Program-made: the position numbers and the translations under genes
Part shown: one piece after another, positions 1 through 6,069 of the stretch
How positions within the stretch are numbered: the first letter of the stretch is position 1
Layout: every line of letters begins with the position of its first letter
Assembly (NCBI GenBank): GCA_964021645.1
Contig: CAXIAD010000099.1
Span: 1-8,542 of the forward strand
Direction: 5' to 3'
Length of the DNA stretch: 8,542 nucleotides
From: CANLDA01 sp964021645
Lineage (GTDB): Bacteria > Pseudomonadota > Alphaproteobacteria > Rhodobacterales > Rhodobacteraceae
The notes under the pieces: generated by a model
What the model was told of the DNA's origin: nothing
What the model saw: only the letters and a program-made list of their open reading frames with translations
Databases searched by the model: none

Positions 1-243
1 ATTCTGGATCACATCAACATCGCCCGCGACGCTGGTTTGCGCTATATCTATTTGGGCTATTGGGTGCCGGGCAGCGATAAAATGGCCTATAAATCCCGAT
101 TTTCCGGGCTGGAAATCTATTTTCATCGCAAATGGTGCGCCTTTACCAAAGAGCAGGATTTCGTATCAAATCTGCATCCGCTCTCGACCGACCCTATCTC
201 GGAACAGGTCGCCAATATTGCTCTCCCCAATCGGGAACCTTGA
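1..243 (+). CDS. bpt: Aspartate/glutamate leucyltransferase, C-terminal part
   Basis: This is the last 80 codons and stop of a gene that begins before the window; the frame is open from base 1. The segment YIYLGYWVPGS followed by KMAYKSRFSGLE is characteristic of the C-terminal GNAT-like domain of the bacterial arginyl/leucyl-tRNA-protein transferase family (ATE/Bpt). Members of the family move leucine from Leu-tRNA onto proteins with an N-terminal Asp or Glu, marking them for ClpS/ClpAP degradation in the cytoplasm. The protein ends shortly after this domain, as expected for Bpt, so the 3' end looks intact. No clear intrinsic terminator follows the stop. The function call is by family recognition; the N-terminal cysteine-bearing domain cannot be seen here. 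Confidence 0.9.
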   Translation: MLDHINIARDAGLRYIYLGYWVPGSDKMAYKSRFSGLEIYFHRKWCAFTKEQDFVSNLHPLSTDPISEQVANIALPNREP

Positions 244-398
244 TCAAAGCAACCCTGTGATCGCATCGCCCCCTCTCCTGTAACACGTGAAAATCATTAG
301 GGACTCTGCGGTTATCGGCGTTTTTCGCAGCGGTGCAGCCTTCCCTCCTCCACAAGATTTCAGTCGTAAAACCATGGCCTGCTGGGGCTGCGGGAAAT

Positions 399-415
399 TT
401 GCATGCGTGATGCAA
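399..415. repeat. Inverted repeat TTGCAT-N5-ATGCAA
   Basis: A perfect 6-bp inverted repeat with a 5-base spacer (GCGTG) lies about 136 bases before the lipoprotein start. The dyad size and spacing fit a dimeric regulator's operator, but no regulator can be named from it. It lacks the base pattern of an FNR box (TTGAT-N4-ATCAA). A chance occurrence is possible. Confidence 0.35.
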
Positions 416-462
416 TCATTCGATGTGCTCAGTCAAATTCCTAACGCCACAATGCCCAACAG

Positions 463-480
463 CCCCCCTGAACAGGGGGG
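463..480. promoter_or_regulatory. 18-bp palindrome upstream of the lipoprotein-Slam operon
   Basis: CCCCCCTGAACAGGGGGG is a perfect palindrome over all 18 bases. It ends 34 bases before a TATAAT box and 70 bases before the lipoprotein start codon. It closely resembles the palindrome at 2527-2544 before the sensor kinase: same length, same CCCCTG....AGGGG framework. A site of this form placed upstream of a promoter is typical of operators for dimeric regulators, including NarL/LuxR-type response regulators, one of which is encoded at 4681-5331. As RNA it could also fold as a 7-bp stem with a GAAC loop, but no T-run follows, so it is unlikely to be a terminator for bpt. Confidence 0.55.
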
Positions 481-514
481 TGACTCAATTCCACTCATAG
501 GATTTTGGTGCACC

Positions 515-520
515 TATAAT
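515..520 (+). promoter_or_regulatory. Probable -10 box of the lipoprotein-Slam promoter
   Basis: TATAAT matches the sigma-70 -10 consensus exactly and lies 30 bases before the GTG start. The position 17 bases upstream (CACTCA, 492-497) is a poor -35. A strong -10 with a weak -35 and a palindrome centred about 55 bases before the expected start of transcription (near 527) fits an activator-dependent promoter. This is a sequence-based prediction only. Confidence 0.45.
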
Positions 521-538
521 TTTCAAGTGACCAACATT

Positions 539-543
539 GGAGG
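539..543 (+). promoter_or_regulatory. Shine-Dalgarno site fixing the lipoprotein start
   Basis: GGAGG lies 7 bases before a GTG at 551. This spacing, and the lipoprotein signal peptide that begins exactly at that GTG, decide the start over the upstream in-frame GTG at 287. Confidence 0.75.
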
Positions 544-550
544 CATTAAA

Positions 551-1216
551 GTGGCCCTACCTATTTCACTCCGCACGATTAGTTCCGTTTGCATGTGTAC
601 AGTATTAGCAGGTTGTTTAGGCAGCACTGGCGGCGGGGGTGCCGGCGGTGGAGGGGGCGGCGGAGGTGGCGGCGGTTCGCTGTCTGCCTATGAAACAGCT
701 TTCAATTCGGCCTCACAAACCAACCAACCAACCCAGACCGCAATCACAGGCACAGCGAGCTACACAGGCCAGGTTAAGGTTCTCACCAATGCCAATGCCG
801 CCGACGCCAAAGAGGCCATCGTTGGTGATTTGAATATGACCATCAACTTTGACTCCAACAACCGCCCTGTTGACGCAACAGTGAACAACTTCGCAGGCGA
901 AGTGAATGGCGTGCAGACATCGGTTGCCGGATCCCTCACCACGGCAAATGCGCCGACCCAGATCAACACCATCACCGCATCCGTTGTGAACCTCCCCGTC
1001 ATTGGTCCCGTCACAACCACGGGCCTAAGTGTCGGCATGGAAGGCGCATTGAGCGATCCAACAGGCACGCTTACCGGGGATGCTTTGATGATTTTGCAAG
1101 GCACCTTTGTTGGGGCAAACGGCGCAAGTGTGTTTGGCTCTAACTCCGTGATTATTGACCCAGCGACCGGGGCAAATATCATCACCGGCGGGACTTTCTA
1201 CTCGAACCGTAACTAA
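551..1216 (+). CDS. Slam-dependent surface lipoprotein, TbpB-like beta-barrel
   Basis: A 221-residue predicted lipoprotein. Residues 1-21 form a short signal peptide ending in the lipobox LAGC, with Cys22 as the lipidated residue. A linker of 15 glycines and one alanine (27-42) follows. The rest is rich in Gly, Asn, Thr and alternating hydrophobics, typical of beta-barrels, with an early YTGQV strand near 71-75, GDLNMTINF, and a late GTFVGANGASVFG (184-196). The latter resembles the GxFxGxxAxxxGG signature of transferrin-binding-protein-B-like barrel domains. Such proteins are displayed on the outer surface and often bind iron carriers, haem or host/environmental ligands; the ligand here is unknown. 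The gene for its likely exporter, Slam, begins one base after the stop. The protein is far smaller than Neisseria TbpB and corresponds to a single barrel domain plus linker. The GTG start is supported by GGAGG 7 bases upstream. Confidence 0.78.
   Translation: MALPISLRTISSVCMCTVLAGCLGSTGGGGAGGGGGGGGGGGSLSAYETAFNSASQTNQPTQTAITGTASYTGQVKVLTNANAADAKEAIVGDLNMTINFDSNNRPVDATVNNFAGEVNGVQTSVAGSLTTANAPTQINTITASVVNLPVIGPVTTTGLSVGMEGALSDPTGTLTGDALMILQGTFVGANGASVFGSNSVIIDPATGANIITGGTFYSNRN
629..676 (+). repeat. Glycine-codon tract in the lipoprotein
   Basis: Sixteen consecutive codons encode four Gly, one Ala and eleven Gly, using mixed GGC, GGT, GGA and GGG codons. The DNA has several short G runs (the longest is five) and is strongly purine/G-biased on the plus strand. 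At protein level it is a flexible tether between the lipidated Cys22 and the barrel domain. The triplet structure means gain or loss of whole units would change linker length without breaking the frame. Confidence 0.85.
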
Positions 1217-1217
1217 G

Positions 1218-2447
1218 ATGATGCGCCTGACGCACCTTTGGCCCAAAGCTTTCAGGCTTTGGGCCGCTTCCATTTTGATCCTTCTTCAATTGACCACCGG
1301 GGCCAGCGCCTTGGGGGAGTATCAGCGATCTAATGACACCGTTTGGGAAACCGCCTTGGCCTTGCTTAACAAGCGTCAACCAGCGCAGGCCCTGCCCCAC
1401 CTAGAGCAACTTGTCACCCGCGATCCCGCCAATATCGACTACAGATTTGAACTGGCCCTGACCCTGTTTAAACTAGGCCAAGACAGCCGGGCAAAGCACC
1501 ACCTCAGCCTGCTAAAAGCGACACACCTCACCCCGGGGGCCCGCAGCGCAGTTGATCAATTATCCGTCCAAATTGATGGCCGAAACAAGCTTACCGGTTA
1601 CTTTACCTTTGGTATTTTGCCCGAAACAAATGTTGGCAAGTTGACCGAAAATGAGATCATCAATATCGGCGGCATCCCGTTTCAATTGAACGCCGTAGGC
1701 AAACCTGGCGTCAGCGTCAAGGTGAACGCGGGCGTTGCCTATAATCAGAAATTTACCGACAAATTACAGGCCAAATACAGGTTGGACCTGTCCTCTCAAC
1801 TGAACAATGACAAGGCCTATCGCGACACCTCCCTTATTGCGCGCGCAGGTTTGGCCTCACTCGCCAGAGGGCGCAGCTCGGTTGAATCCGGCCTGATATT
1901 GGGGCGGCGCTGGCTTGCCGGAAACCCCTATTCCAATACCACCGGTGCCTATTTGGCCTATAGCAAACAGGCTGGCACCAATGGGCGGATCAACTTTGAT
2001 CTCAACCTCGCGCAAACCCGTCACCTTGGCAAAGCACCCGACAATAACATCGCCTACGCCAAGCTGGCCTATACCCATGGCATTTCCGCCAATGCACAGA
2101 TCACGGTGAGCGTTTTTCACCAACATACCAACAGCACGGATGTCTCCGTCGCGGGGCAAAGCTTTGGCGCGAAAATCAGCTCTGTTTACGCCTTTCCCGG
2201 GGGGTTGGTTGCGGGGCTTTCTCTTAGTCAGGCCGTGGATCGGCGCGATGGGTTCAACCCCGTATTTTTCACCGAGGCACGCAAAGATAACAAAACCAAA
2301 CTGGATCTAAGCCTGCATCACCGCAATTTCCGCATCGGTGCCTTTGCCCCCCAATTGATCATCGGAATAGAGCGAAACAGCTCAAACAATGCATTGGTGG
2401 ATTATACAAATAAATACATGTCGATTGGGTTTACACGAAAATTTTAG
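1218..2447 (+). CDS. Surface lipoprotein assembly modifier (Slam, DUF560)
   Basis: A 409-residue predicted outer-membrane protein. Residues 1-31 are a Sec signal peptide with a likely cut after GASA. Residues about 43-107 form two TPR-like helical repeats (WETALALLNKRQPAQALPHL, then a second beginning IDYRFELALTLFKLGQ), the periplasmic N-terminal domain of Slam. From about residue 133 the chain is a beta-barrel with GILPETNVGKLT near its start, like the PxSNVN motif of Slam barrels, and it ends in a strand with terminal Phe (MSIGFTRKF), the usual outer-membrane signature. Slam proteins flip lipidated TbpB-like proteins to the cell surface. It is somewhat shorter than Neisseria Slam1. ATG 1218 lies one base after the lipoprotein stop with no good Shine-Dalgarno, suggesting translational coupling; ATG 1221 is equally possible. 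The longer frame back to 1155 overlaps the lipoprotein gene and would spoil the signal peptide. Confidence 0.82.
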   Translation: MMRLTHLWPKAFRLWAASILILLQLTTGASALGEYQRSNDTVWETALALLNKRQPAQALPHLEQLVTRDPANIDYRFELALTLFKLGQDSRAKHHLSLLKATHLTPGARSAVDQLSVQIDGRNKLTGYFTFGILPETNVGKLTENEIINIGGIPFQLNAVGKPGVSVKVNAGVAYNQKFTDKLQAKYRLDLSSQLNNDKAYRDTSLIARAGLASLARGRSSVESGLILGRRWLAGNPYSNTTGAYLAYSKQAGTNGRINFDLNLAQTRHLGKAPDNNIAYAKLAYTHGISANAQITVSVFHQHTNSTDVSVAGQSFGAKISSVYAFPGGLVAGLSLSQAVDRRDGFNPVFFTEARKDNKTKLDLSLHHRNFRIGAFAPQLIIGIERNSSNNALVDYTNKYMSIGFTRKF

Positions 2448-2463
2448 GGCCTGCTCTTGCCCT
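2446..2463 (+). repeat. Small inverted repeat overlapping the Slam stop codon
   Basis: AGGGC-N8-GCCCT begins inside the TAG stop. It could fold as a 5-bp stem but is not followed by a T-run, so an intrinsic terminator is doubtful. A near-identical arrangement (AGGGC-N7-GCCCT) overlaps the stop of the response regulator at 5331-5347. Confidence 0.35.
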
Positions 2464-2526
2464 CAACATGCCAAGTAATTTGATTTATTAGAAAAAATGC
2501 GCACAATTGGTCTGAATTAGCTGTTT

Positions 2527-2544
2527 CTCCCCTGTTTAGGGGAG
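2527..2544. promoter_or_regulatory. 18-bp palindrome upstream of the sensor kinase operon
   Basis: CTCCCCTGTTTAGGGGAG has fully paired 7-base arms around a GTTT centre. It lies 37 bases before the kinase start. It shares length and framework with the palindrome at 463-480 (consensus CYCCCCTGWWYAGGGGRG). I read it as an operator, possibly for autoregulation by the response regulator two genes downstream. The main alternative is a terminator for the lipoprotein-Slam operon: the stem is GC-rich and ATCAGTTTT follows. However, the T-run is short and set off by five bases, and that role would not explain the twin site at 463. Confidence 0.5.
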
Positions 2545-2561
2545 ATCAGTTTTCACACAAA

Positions 2562-2567
2562 TAGAAT
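2562..2567 (+). promoter_or_regulatory. Possible -10 box of the kinase operon promoter
   Basis: TAGAAT matches the -10 consensus at five of six positions. With a 17-base spacer the -35 position would fall on the right arm of the palindrome (2539-2544, GGGGAG), which is not a -35 match. This would suit a promoter that depends on, or is blocked by, a bound regulator. The surrounding sequence is AT-rich, so a chance match is quite possible. Confidence 0.25.
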
Positions 2568-2581
2568 TTTGATGATACATC

Positions 2582-4684
2582 ATGAAAAAACATCTTTTCT
2601 TACCTATCACGCGGTTCTTGGCCGTTATTCTGGTCGCGCTATTAGTGATTGCGATGGCCTTGATTTCAGTCTTATCCAGAGATGTCATCGATCTGCCTGA
2701 AAATGCGGTGCTGATTTCGGTGAATGGGATCGACCTCATTACAACTGATCTGATCGAAGAACCGGACCAACTTGGCGATTTTGCCAAGATGATCGCCTTT
2801 TTTGACCGCCAAACCGAATTCGCCAAGGCGCTAGAGCAAGACAGTGTTCAGGTGACATTTTCAACGGATGAAAACCAGAATGTCACCCAGTTTCGCGAGG
2901 TCCGCGCGACACGGATAAACGACCTCCCGCTTGTGTTTTGGTTCCAGTGTTTTGTGGGTCTGCTTGCGATGTTGGTGGGTGGTTGGGTGTTTGCACTACG
3001 CAGAGATACAGCAGTGGTTGCGCTGCTTGCCTTGGGTTTTGGATTACAGGTTTCCGCAACGGCGGCGGCCATTTACAGCTCTCGGCAACTGGCGATCGAG
3101 GGTGAGTTTTTCACGAGATTATCTAACCTAAATCATTTGGGGTCGTCGATCTTCGGCGTATCCTTGGTTGCGATGTTCATGATGTTTCCGCGCAAACTGG
3201 TGCATCCCAAATGGCTGTTGGTTCCGGTCGTTATTTTTGGTCTGTTCCACCTTTCAGACACCTACCATTGGACGACAGAGCCAGTATATATTCAGGCCAT
3301 TGTACTCCAACTTTTGACGGCCATTGTGTTTGGTGTCATACAATTTCGCCGCTCTCGGCACGAACCTTTGGATCGCGCGGGTTTGCGCTGGTTCTCTCTC
3401 ACATCATTTTCGGGATGCCTGCTATTTGTGGTGCTCTCTCTTTTACCGCCAAAACTCGGATTGGCCGAAACGGGATTTCTATCACAGGGTTATGCCTTTG
3501 GTTTCTTTAGCTTTATGCATATTGGCCTTGCCCTTGGGGTCAGCCACTTTCGCCTATTTGCCTTGGATAAATTCGCCTTTCACATATGGTTGTGGATTGG
3601 CGGTGCCGCGCTAATATTCTTCATAGATTTCTGGCTGCTCATCTGGCTGCGCAATCAGCCGTGGGCGTCACTAACGATGGCATTGTTCATCAGCAGCTTT
3701 CTTTATTTCCCATTGCGTCAGGTGCTCATCAGTTGGTTTTTGACCCCCAAAACCGCCTCTATCGTTGGCAAGGTGCCGCAGGTTGTTTCTATTGGGCTTT
3801 CCCCTACCCTGATATCACGCAGCGAAAAATGGGATGATTTACTGCGCAGCATTTTTGAACCCGCTAGCGCAATTGAGTTGTTGGAACAGGCGCCGGCTGT
3901 TGGCAAAATTGTTGAAGACGGCCTTGCTTTAGAAATCCCTGCCGTCAAAGAATTACAAGGGCGGCGTCTGCGCTATGCAGACGGCGGGCGGCGGTTGTTT
4001 AATTCCACCGATCTGGAATTGGTCCGCACCATCGTTCACATGCATTCCGTCGTCACCGAGGGGCGCGAATCTTATGAAACCGGCGTCACCCAAGAACGCG
4101 AACGCATTTCGCGCGATGTGCATGACAATATCGGCGCGCAACTTCTCAGCGCGTTACACACCCCCGAAGAAACCCGCAAAGACGAGATGCTGCGCGATAC
4201 GCTTTCCGACCTGCGCTCCATCGTGAACGAGGGTTTTCAAACCGAATATGCCCTGGATGACATCATCGTCGACATCAGAAACGAAACCGCCGACCGCGTT
4301 GAACTGCATGACATTGCCTTTGATTGGCCTTTGCCCAATTTTACAGAGACATCCAATCCGAATGTGACCTATGCCTTTGCCAATGCCTTGCGTTCCATCA
4401 TTCGCGAGATCATCAGCAACACCATTAAATACGCCGGTGCCGAAAGCATTAAGGTGCGTACCCAAGTTGAGGCCGACCACCTGATCCTGCAACTACAGGA
4501 TAATGGATCAGGCTTTGACCCTGTGACAGTGCCACGCGGAAACGGGCTGGAAAACATCGACGCTCGCGCCAAGGCGATGAATGGCCAATCCGTGATCCAA
4601 AGCGACGATCAGGGCACGGTTTTTCGGATCAAATTGCCCTTAGCCAGGCTTGAGGCTCATCAAACGGGGATGTCCCAGCCATGA
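2582..4684 (+). CDS. Polytopic membrane sensor histidine kinase (HisKA_3 type)
   Basis: A 700-residue kinase. One membrane segment (about 12-32) is followed by an extracytoplasmic region of about 80 residues (33-115), then about nine further hydrophobic segments between 117 and 385, giving some ten in all. A cytoplasmic linker (about 388-500) leads to the H-box ERERISRDVHDNIGAQLL with phospho-acceptor His514. The ATPase domain shows an N-box with Asn613 (REIISNTIKYAGA), a G1 box DNGSGF at 640-645 and a GNGLENI G2-like motif. These features mark the NarL/DegS-type kinase family, and all catalytic motifs appear intact. The overall plan (many membrane helices, one sizeable outer loop) resembles Bacillus ComP, but no ligand can be inferred. 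The stop overlaps the response regulator start by ATGA, so the two are co-translated partners. No strong Shine-Dalgarno precedes ATG 2582, but no better in-frame start exists. Confidence 0.88.
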   Translation: MKKHLFLPITRFLAVILVALLVIAMALISVLSRDVIDLPENAVLISVNGIDLITTDLIEEPDQLGDFAKMIAFFDRQTEFAKALEQDSVQVTFSTDENQNVTQFREVRATRINDLPLVFWFQCFVGLLAMLVGGWVFALRRDTAVVALLALGFGLQVSATAAAIYSSRQLAIEGEFFTRLSNLNHLGSSIFGVSLVAMFMMFPRKLVHPKWLLVPVVIFGLFHLSDTYHWTTEPVYIQAIVLQLLTAIVFGVIQFRRSRHEPLDRAGLRWFSLTSFSGCLLFVVLSLLPPKLGLAETGFLSQGYAFGFFSFMHIGLALGVSHFRLFALDKFAFHIWLWIGGAALIFFIDFWLLIWLRNQPWASLTMALFISSFLYFPLRQVLISWFLTPKTASIVGKVPQVVSIGLSPTLISRSEKWDDLLRSIFEPASAIELLEQAPAVGKIVEDGLALEIPAVKELQGRRLRYADGGRRLFNSTDLELVRTIVHMHSVVTEGRESYETGVTQERERISRDVHDNIGAQLLSALHTPEETRKDEMLRDTLSDLRSIVNEGFQTEYALDDIIVDIRNETADRVELHDIAFDWPLPNFTETSNPNVTYAFANALRSIIREIISNTIKYAGAESIKVRTQVEADHLILQLQDNGSGFDPVTVPRGNGLENIDARAKAMNGQSVIQSDDQGTVFRIKLPLARLEAHQTGMSQP

Positions 4685-5331
4685 TCTCATCAATTTTGAT
4701 CGTCGAAGATATTCCCGAAACCATCCTCTGGCTAGAAAACCTTGTGAACCAAGTATTCAGCAACGCCACCGTGCATAAGGCCGAAAACATGACCTCGGCC
4801 TTGCGGCTTTGTTCGTCCGAGGTTTTCGATCTCGCGCTCATTGATCTTAGTTTACCCGATGGGGATGGCTTCGCAGTTTTTCGCAAATTGTCCGCAAAGC
4901 AACCTGATACTGTCAAGGTGGCCGCTACGGTGATGGGCAGTGACAGCGCGATTGTCTCGGCCTTATCTGCTGGCGCGCAGGGCTATATCCTCAAAAGCGA
5001 CCCCGAGGAAATGATCAAAAAACACCTCAGTCGGATCCTTGATGGCATTCCGCCGCTCTCCCCCGCTGTTGCGCGCCGTGTGATGGAGCATTTTCGCCTA
5101 ACGGGGCCGATTGTCGAACCCAATGATTGCCTGACAAAACGCGAGACCCAAGTGTTGGCCCATATCGCCAAAGGGCTGCGTGTTTCTGATACCGCCTTGG
5201 CCCTGAACGTCGCCGAAAGCACCGTTTCCAGCCACATCAAAGCCGTCTATCAAAAGCTGGACATCAGTTCTCGCGCCGAGGCCACAACCGAGGCGACACG
5301 CATGGGGCTGCTGAATTTCAACAATGACTAA
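4681..5331 (+). CDS. NarL/LuxR-family response regulator
   Basis: A 216-residue two-domain regulator. The receiver domain (about 3-120) has the acidic pair Glu9-Asp10, phospho-acceptor Asp55 in LALIDLSLPDGDG, Thr83 and Lys105 (GYILK), so the phosphorylation site is complete. The C-terminal LuxR-type helix-turn-helix (about 151-212) reads LTKRETQVLAHIAKGL, then the recognition region around ALNVAESTVSSHIKAVYQKL. Its start overlaps the kinase stop by four bases. It should be phosphorylated by that kinase and bind DNA as a dimer. Regulators of this family usually recognise inverted repeats, and the two matching palindromes at 463-480 and 2527-2544 are the obvious candidate targets in this window; this is inference. 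The gene ends the plus-strand block and faces the acetyltransferase gene. Confidence 0.92.
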   Translation: MISSILIVEDIPETILWLENLVNQVFSNATVHKAENMTSALRLCSSEVFDLALIDLSLPDGDGFAVFRKLSAKQPDTVKVAATVMGSDSAIVSALSAGAQGYILKSDPEEMIKKHLSRILDGIPPLSPAVARRVMEHFRLTGPIVEPNDCLTKRETQVLAHIAKGLRVSDTALALNVAESTVSSHIKAVYQKLDISSRAEATTEATRMGLLNFNND

Positions 5332-5347
5332 GGGCTCTGACCGCCCT
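5331..5347 (+). repeat. Small inverted repeat at the response regulator stop
   Basis: AGGGC-N7-GCCCT starts at the last base of the TAA stop. The stem is only 5 bp and CACCTCTC follows, so it is a poor intrinsic terminator. A second tiny hairpin (ATGC-ACC-GCAT, 5386-5396) with TTTT directly after it lies further on and could end transcription weakly. The 118-base gap to the convergent acetyltransferase gene holds nothing stronger. Confidence 0.3.
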
Positions 5348-5449
5348 CACCTCTCTAACCAAATTGGATCGCCCCACTCCAGAATATGCACCGCATTTTT
5401 CCAGACTCAATGCCGCTATTTATACTAGTCTTAGCGTTATCTTGGTCTG

Positions 5450-5947
5450 CTATTTGGCTTCAAAACTTTGGTGATAGGCGACCCGTCCAACGGGAACATC
5501 ACCCTCAAATACGCGCCTCATAAAATATTCAGCGGGAACGCCGTCCAAAACCAGGCCTGAATCCACGCCAAAGCCAAAACGGGCATAATATTTCGGATCG
5601 CCAAGAACAACACATCCCTTGGCCTTAGCCGCCAAAAGGCGGTGTAAACCGTCCTCAATTAGGCTTGCACCAATGCCATTTCGTTGCCAATCGGGACTAA
5701 CCGAAACCGGCCCAAGACCAAACCACCCCTTTTCAACACCATCAATTGTGATTGGGGAAAATGCCACATGACCAACAATTTCACCCGCCTCCACGGCAAC
5801 AAGCGATAGACTCAATACCCCTGAATCGCGCAACGCGTCGACAATAGCGGCCTCGGTCTGGCTGCTGTGTAAAACAGGTTTGAAGGCTGCACGTGTCATC
5901 GCACGGATGGCATTAATGTCGCGCGCCTCTTCGATTCTAATTTCCAT
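5450..5947 (-). CDS. GNAT family N-acetyltransferase (YhbS-like)
   Basis: A 165-residue cytoplasmic acetyltransferase of the GNAT fold. It shows the N-terminal strand-helix (MEIRIEEARDINAIRAMTRA), central strands with VGHVAFSPI, and the acetyl-CoA pyrophosphate-binding loop VSPDWQRNGIGASLIEDGL (the Q/RxxGxG motif). VVLGDPKYYARFGF follows, typical of the YhbS/COG3153 branch. The acceptor substrate is unknown; members act on small molecules or protein amines. I chose ATG 5947 because it opens directly on the conserved first strand and an AGGGA sits a few bases upstream. A longer frame to 6025 would run into the terminator hairpin and adds unrelated residues. It is alone on its strand, downstream of that terminator, so it probably has its own promoter, though no clear -35/-10 pair is visible. 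Confidence 0.88.
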   Translation of the reverse strand: MEIRIEEARDINAIRAMTRAAFKPVLHSSQTEAAIVDALRDSGVLSLSLVAVEAGEIVGHVAFSPITIDGVEKGWFGLGPVSVSPDWQRNGIGASLIEDGLHRLLAAKAKGCVVLGDPKYYARFGFGVDSGLVLDGVPAEYFMRRVFEGDVPVGRVAYHQSFEAK

Positions 5948-6013
5948 ATGTTTTCCCTTTTTCACCACCTTAGACGATCTTTGAAACGACGTAGGCACCC
6001 CGCACCCTAACGC

Positions 6014-6043
6014 AAAAGGGGCCACATTTCTGCGGCCCCTTTT
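6014..6043 (-). terminator. Intrinsic terminator of the TRAP transporter operon
   Basis: AAAAGGGGCC and GGCCCCTTTT pair perfectly as a 10-bp stem around a 10-base loop. The structure lies 26 bases beyond the TRAP permease stop, and the T-run is built into the 3' arm on either strand. It most likely ends the minus-strand TRAP transcript and insulates the acetyltransferase gene beyond it. Confidence 0.8.
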
Positions 6044-6069
6044 ATCAAATTTACGCCTCGCGCCTTTTC

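Larger units (their letters stand above)
244..550. other. Gene-free leader between bpt and the lipoprotein gene
   Basis: These 307 bases hold no convincing gene. The lipoprotein frame stays open upstream to a GTG at 287, but the resulting 88-residue extension is not protein-like and would bury the signal peptide. Seen here are a TTGCAT-N5-ATGCAA inverted repeat (399-415), a perfect 18-bp palindrome (463-480), a TATAAT box (515-520) and a Shine-Dalgarno sequence (539-543). A weak CTGCG...CGCAG pair (306-310 and 326-330) is also present. The last 90 bases are best read as the promoter and 5' leader of the lipoprotein-Slam operon; the first 150 remain unexplained. Confidence 0.6.

Noticed and set aside
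194..415. Minus-strand small open frame across the bpt end and leader
   Set aside because: It overlaps the bpt 3' end, has no family resemblance, and its composition is not protein-like.
287..550. Upstream extension of the lipoprotein frame from a GTG at 287
   Set aside because: The extra 88 residues are not protein-like, span the palindrome and the -10 box, and would hide the lipoprotein signal peptide. GGAGG supports the start at 551.
629..676. Phase-variable on/off switch in the G-rich tract
   Set aside because: The repeat is built of triplets and its longest G run is five, so slippage would mostly change linker length rather than frame.
760..1185. Minus-strand open frame opposite the lipoprotein gene
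   Set aside because: Shadow of the coding strand: no ribosome-binding site, no recognisable motif, and the plus strand carries a clear lipoprotein.
1155..1217. Longer start for the Slam gene
   Set aside because: It lies inside the lipoprotein gene in another frame and places 21 charged residues before a clean signal peptide that begins at 1218.
5421..5440. ACTAGT palindrome and AT-rich stretch between the convergent genes as a terminator or attachment site
   Set aside because: Only a 6-base palindrome, with no stem-loop plus T-run and no flanking repeat.
5948..6025. Longer start for the acetyltransferase
   Set aside because: It would run into the TRAP terminator, and the conserved GNAT start (MEIRIEEA) is at 5947 with a ribosome-binding sequence.
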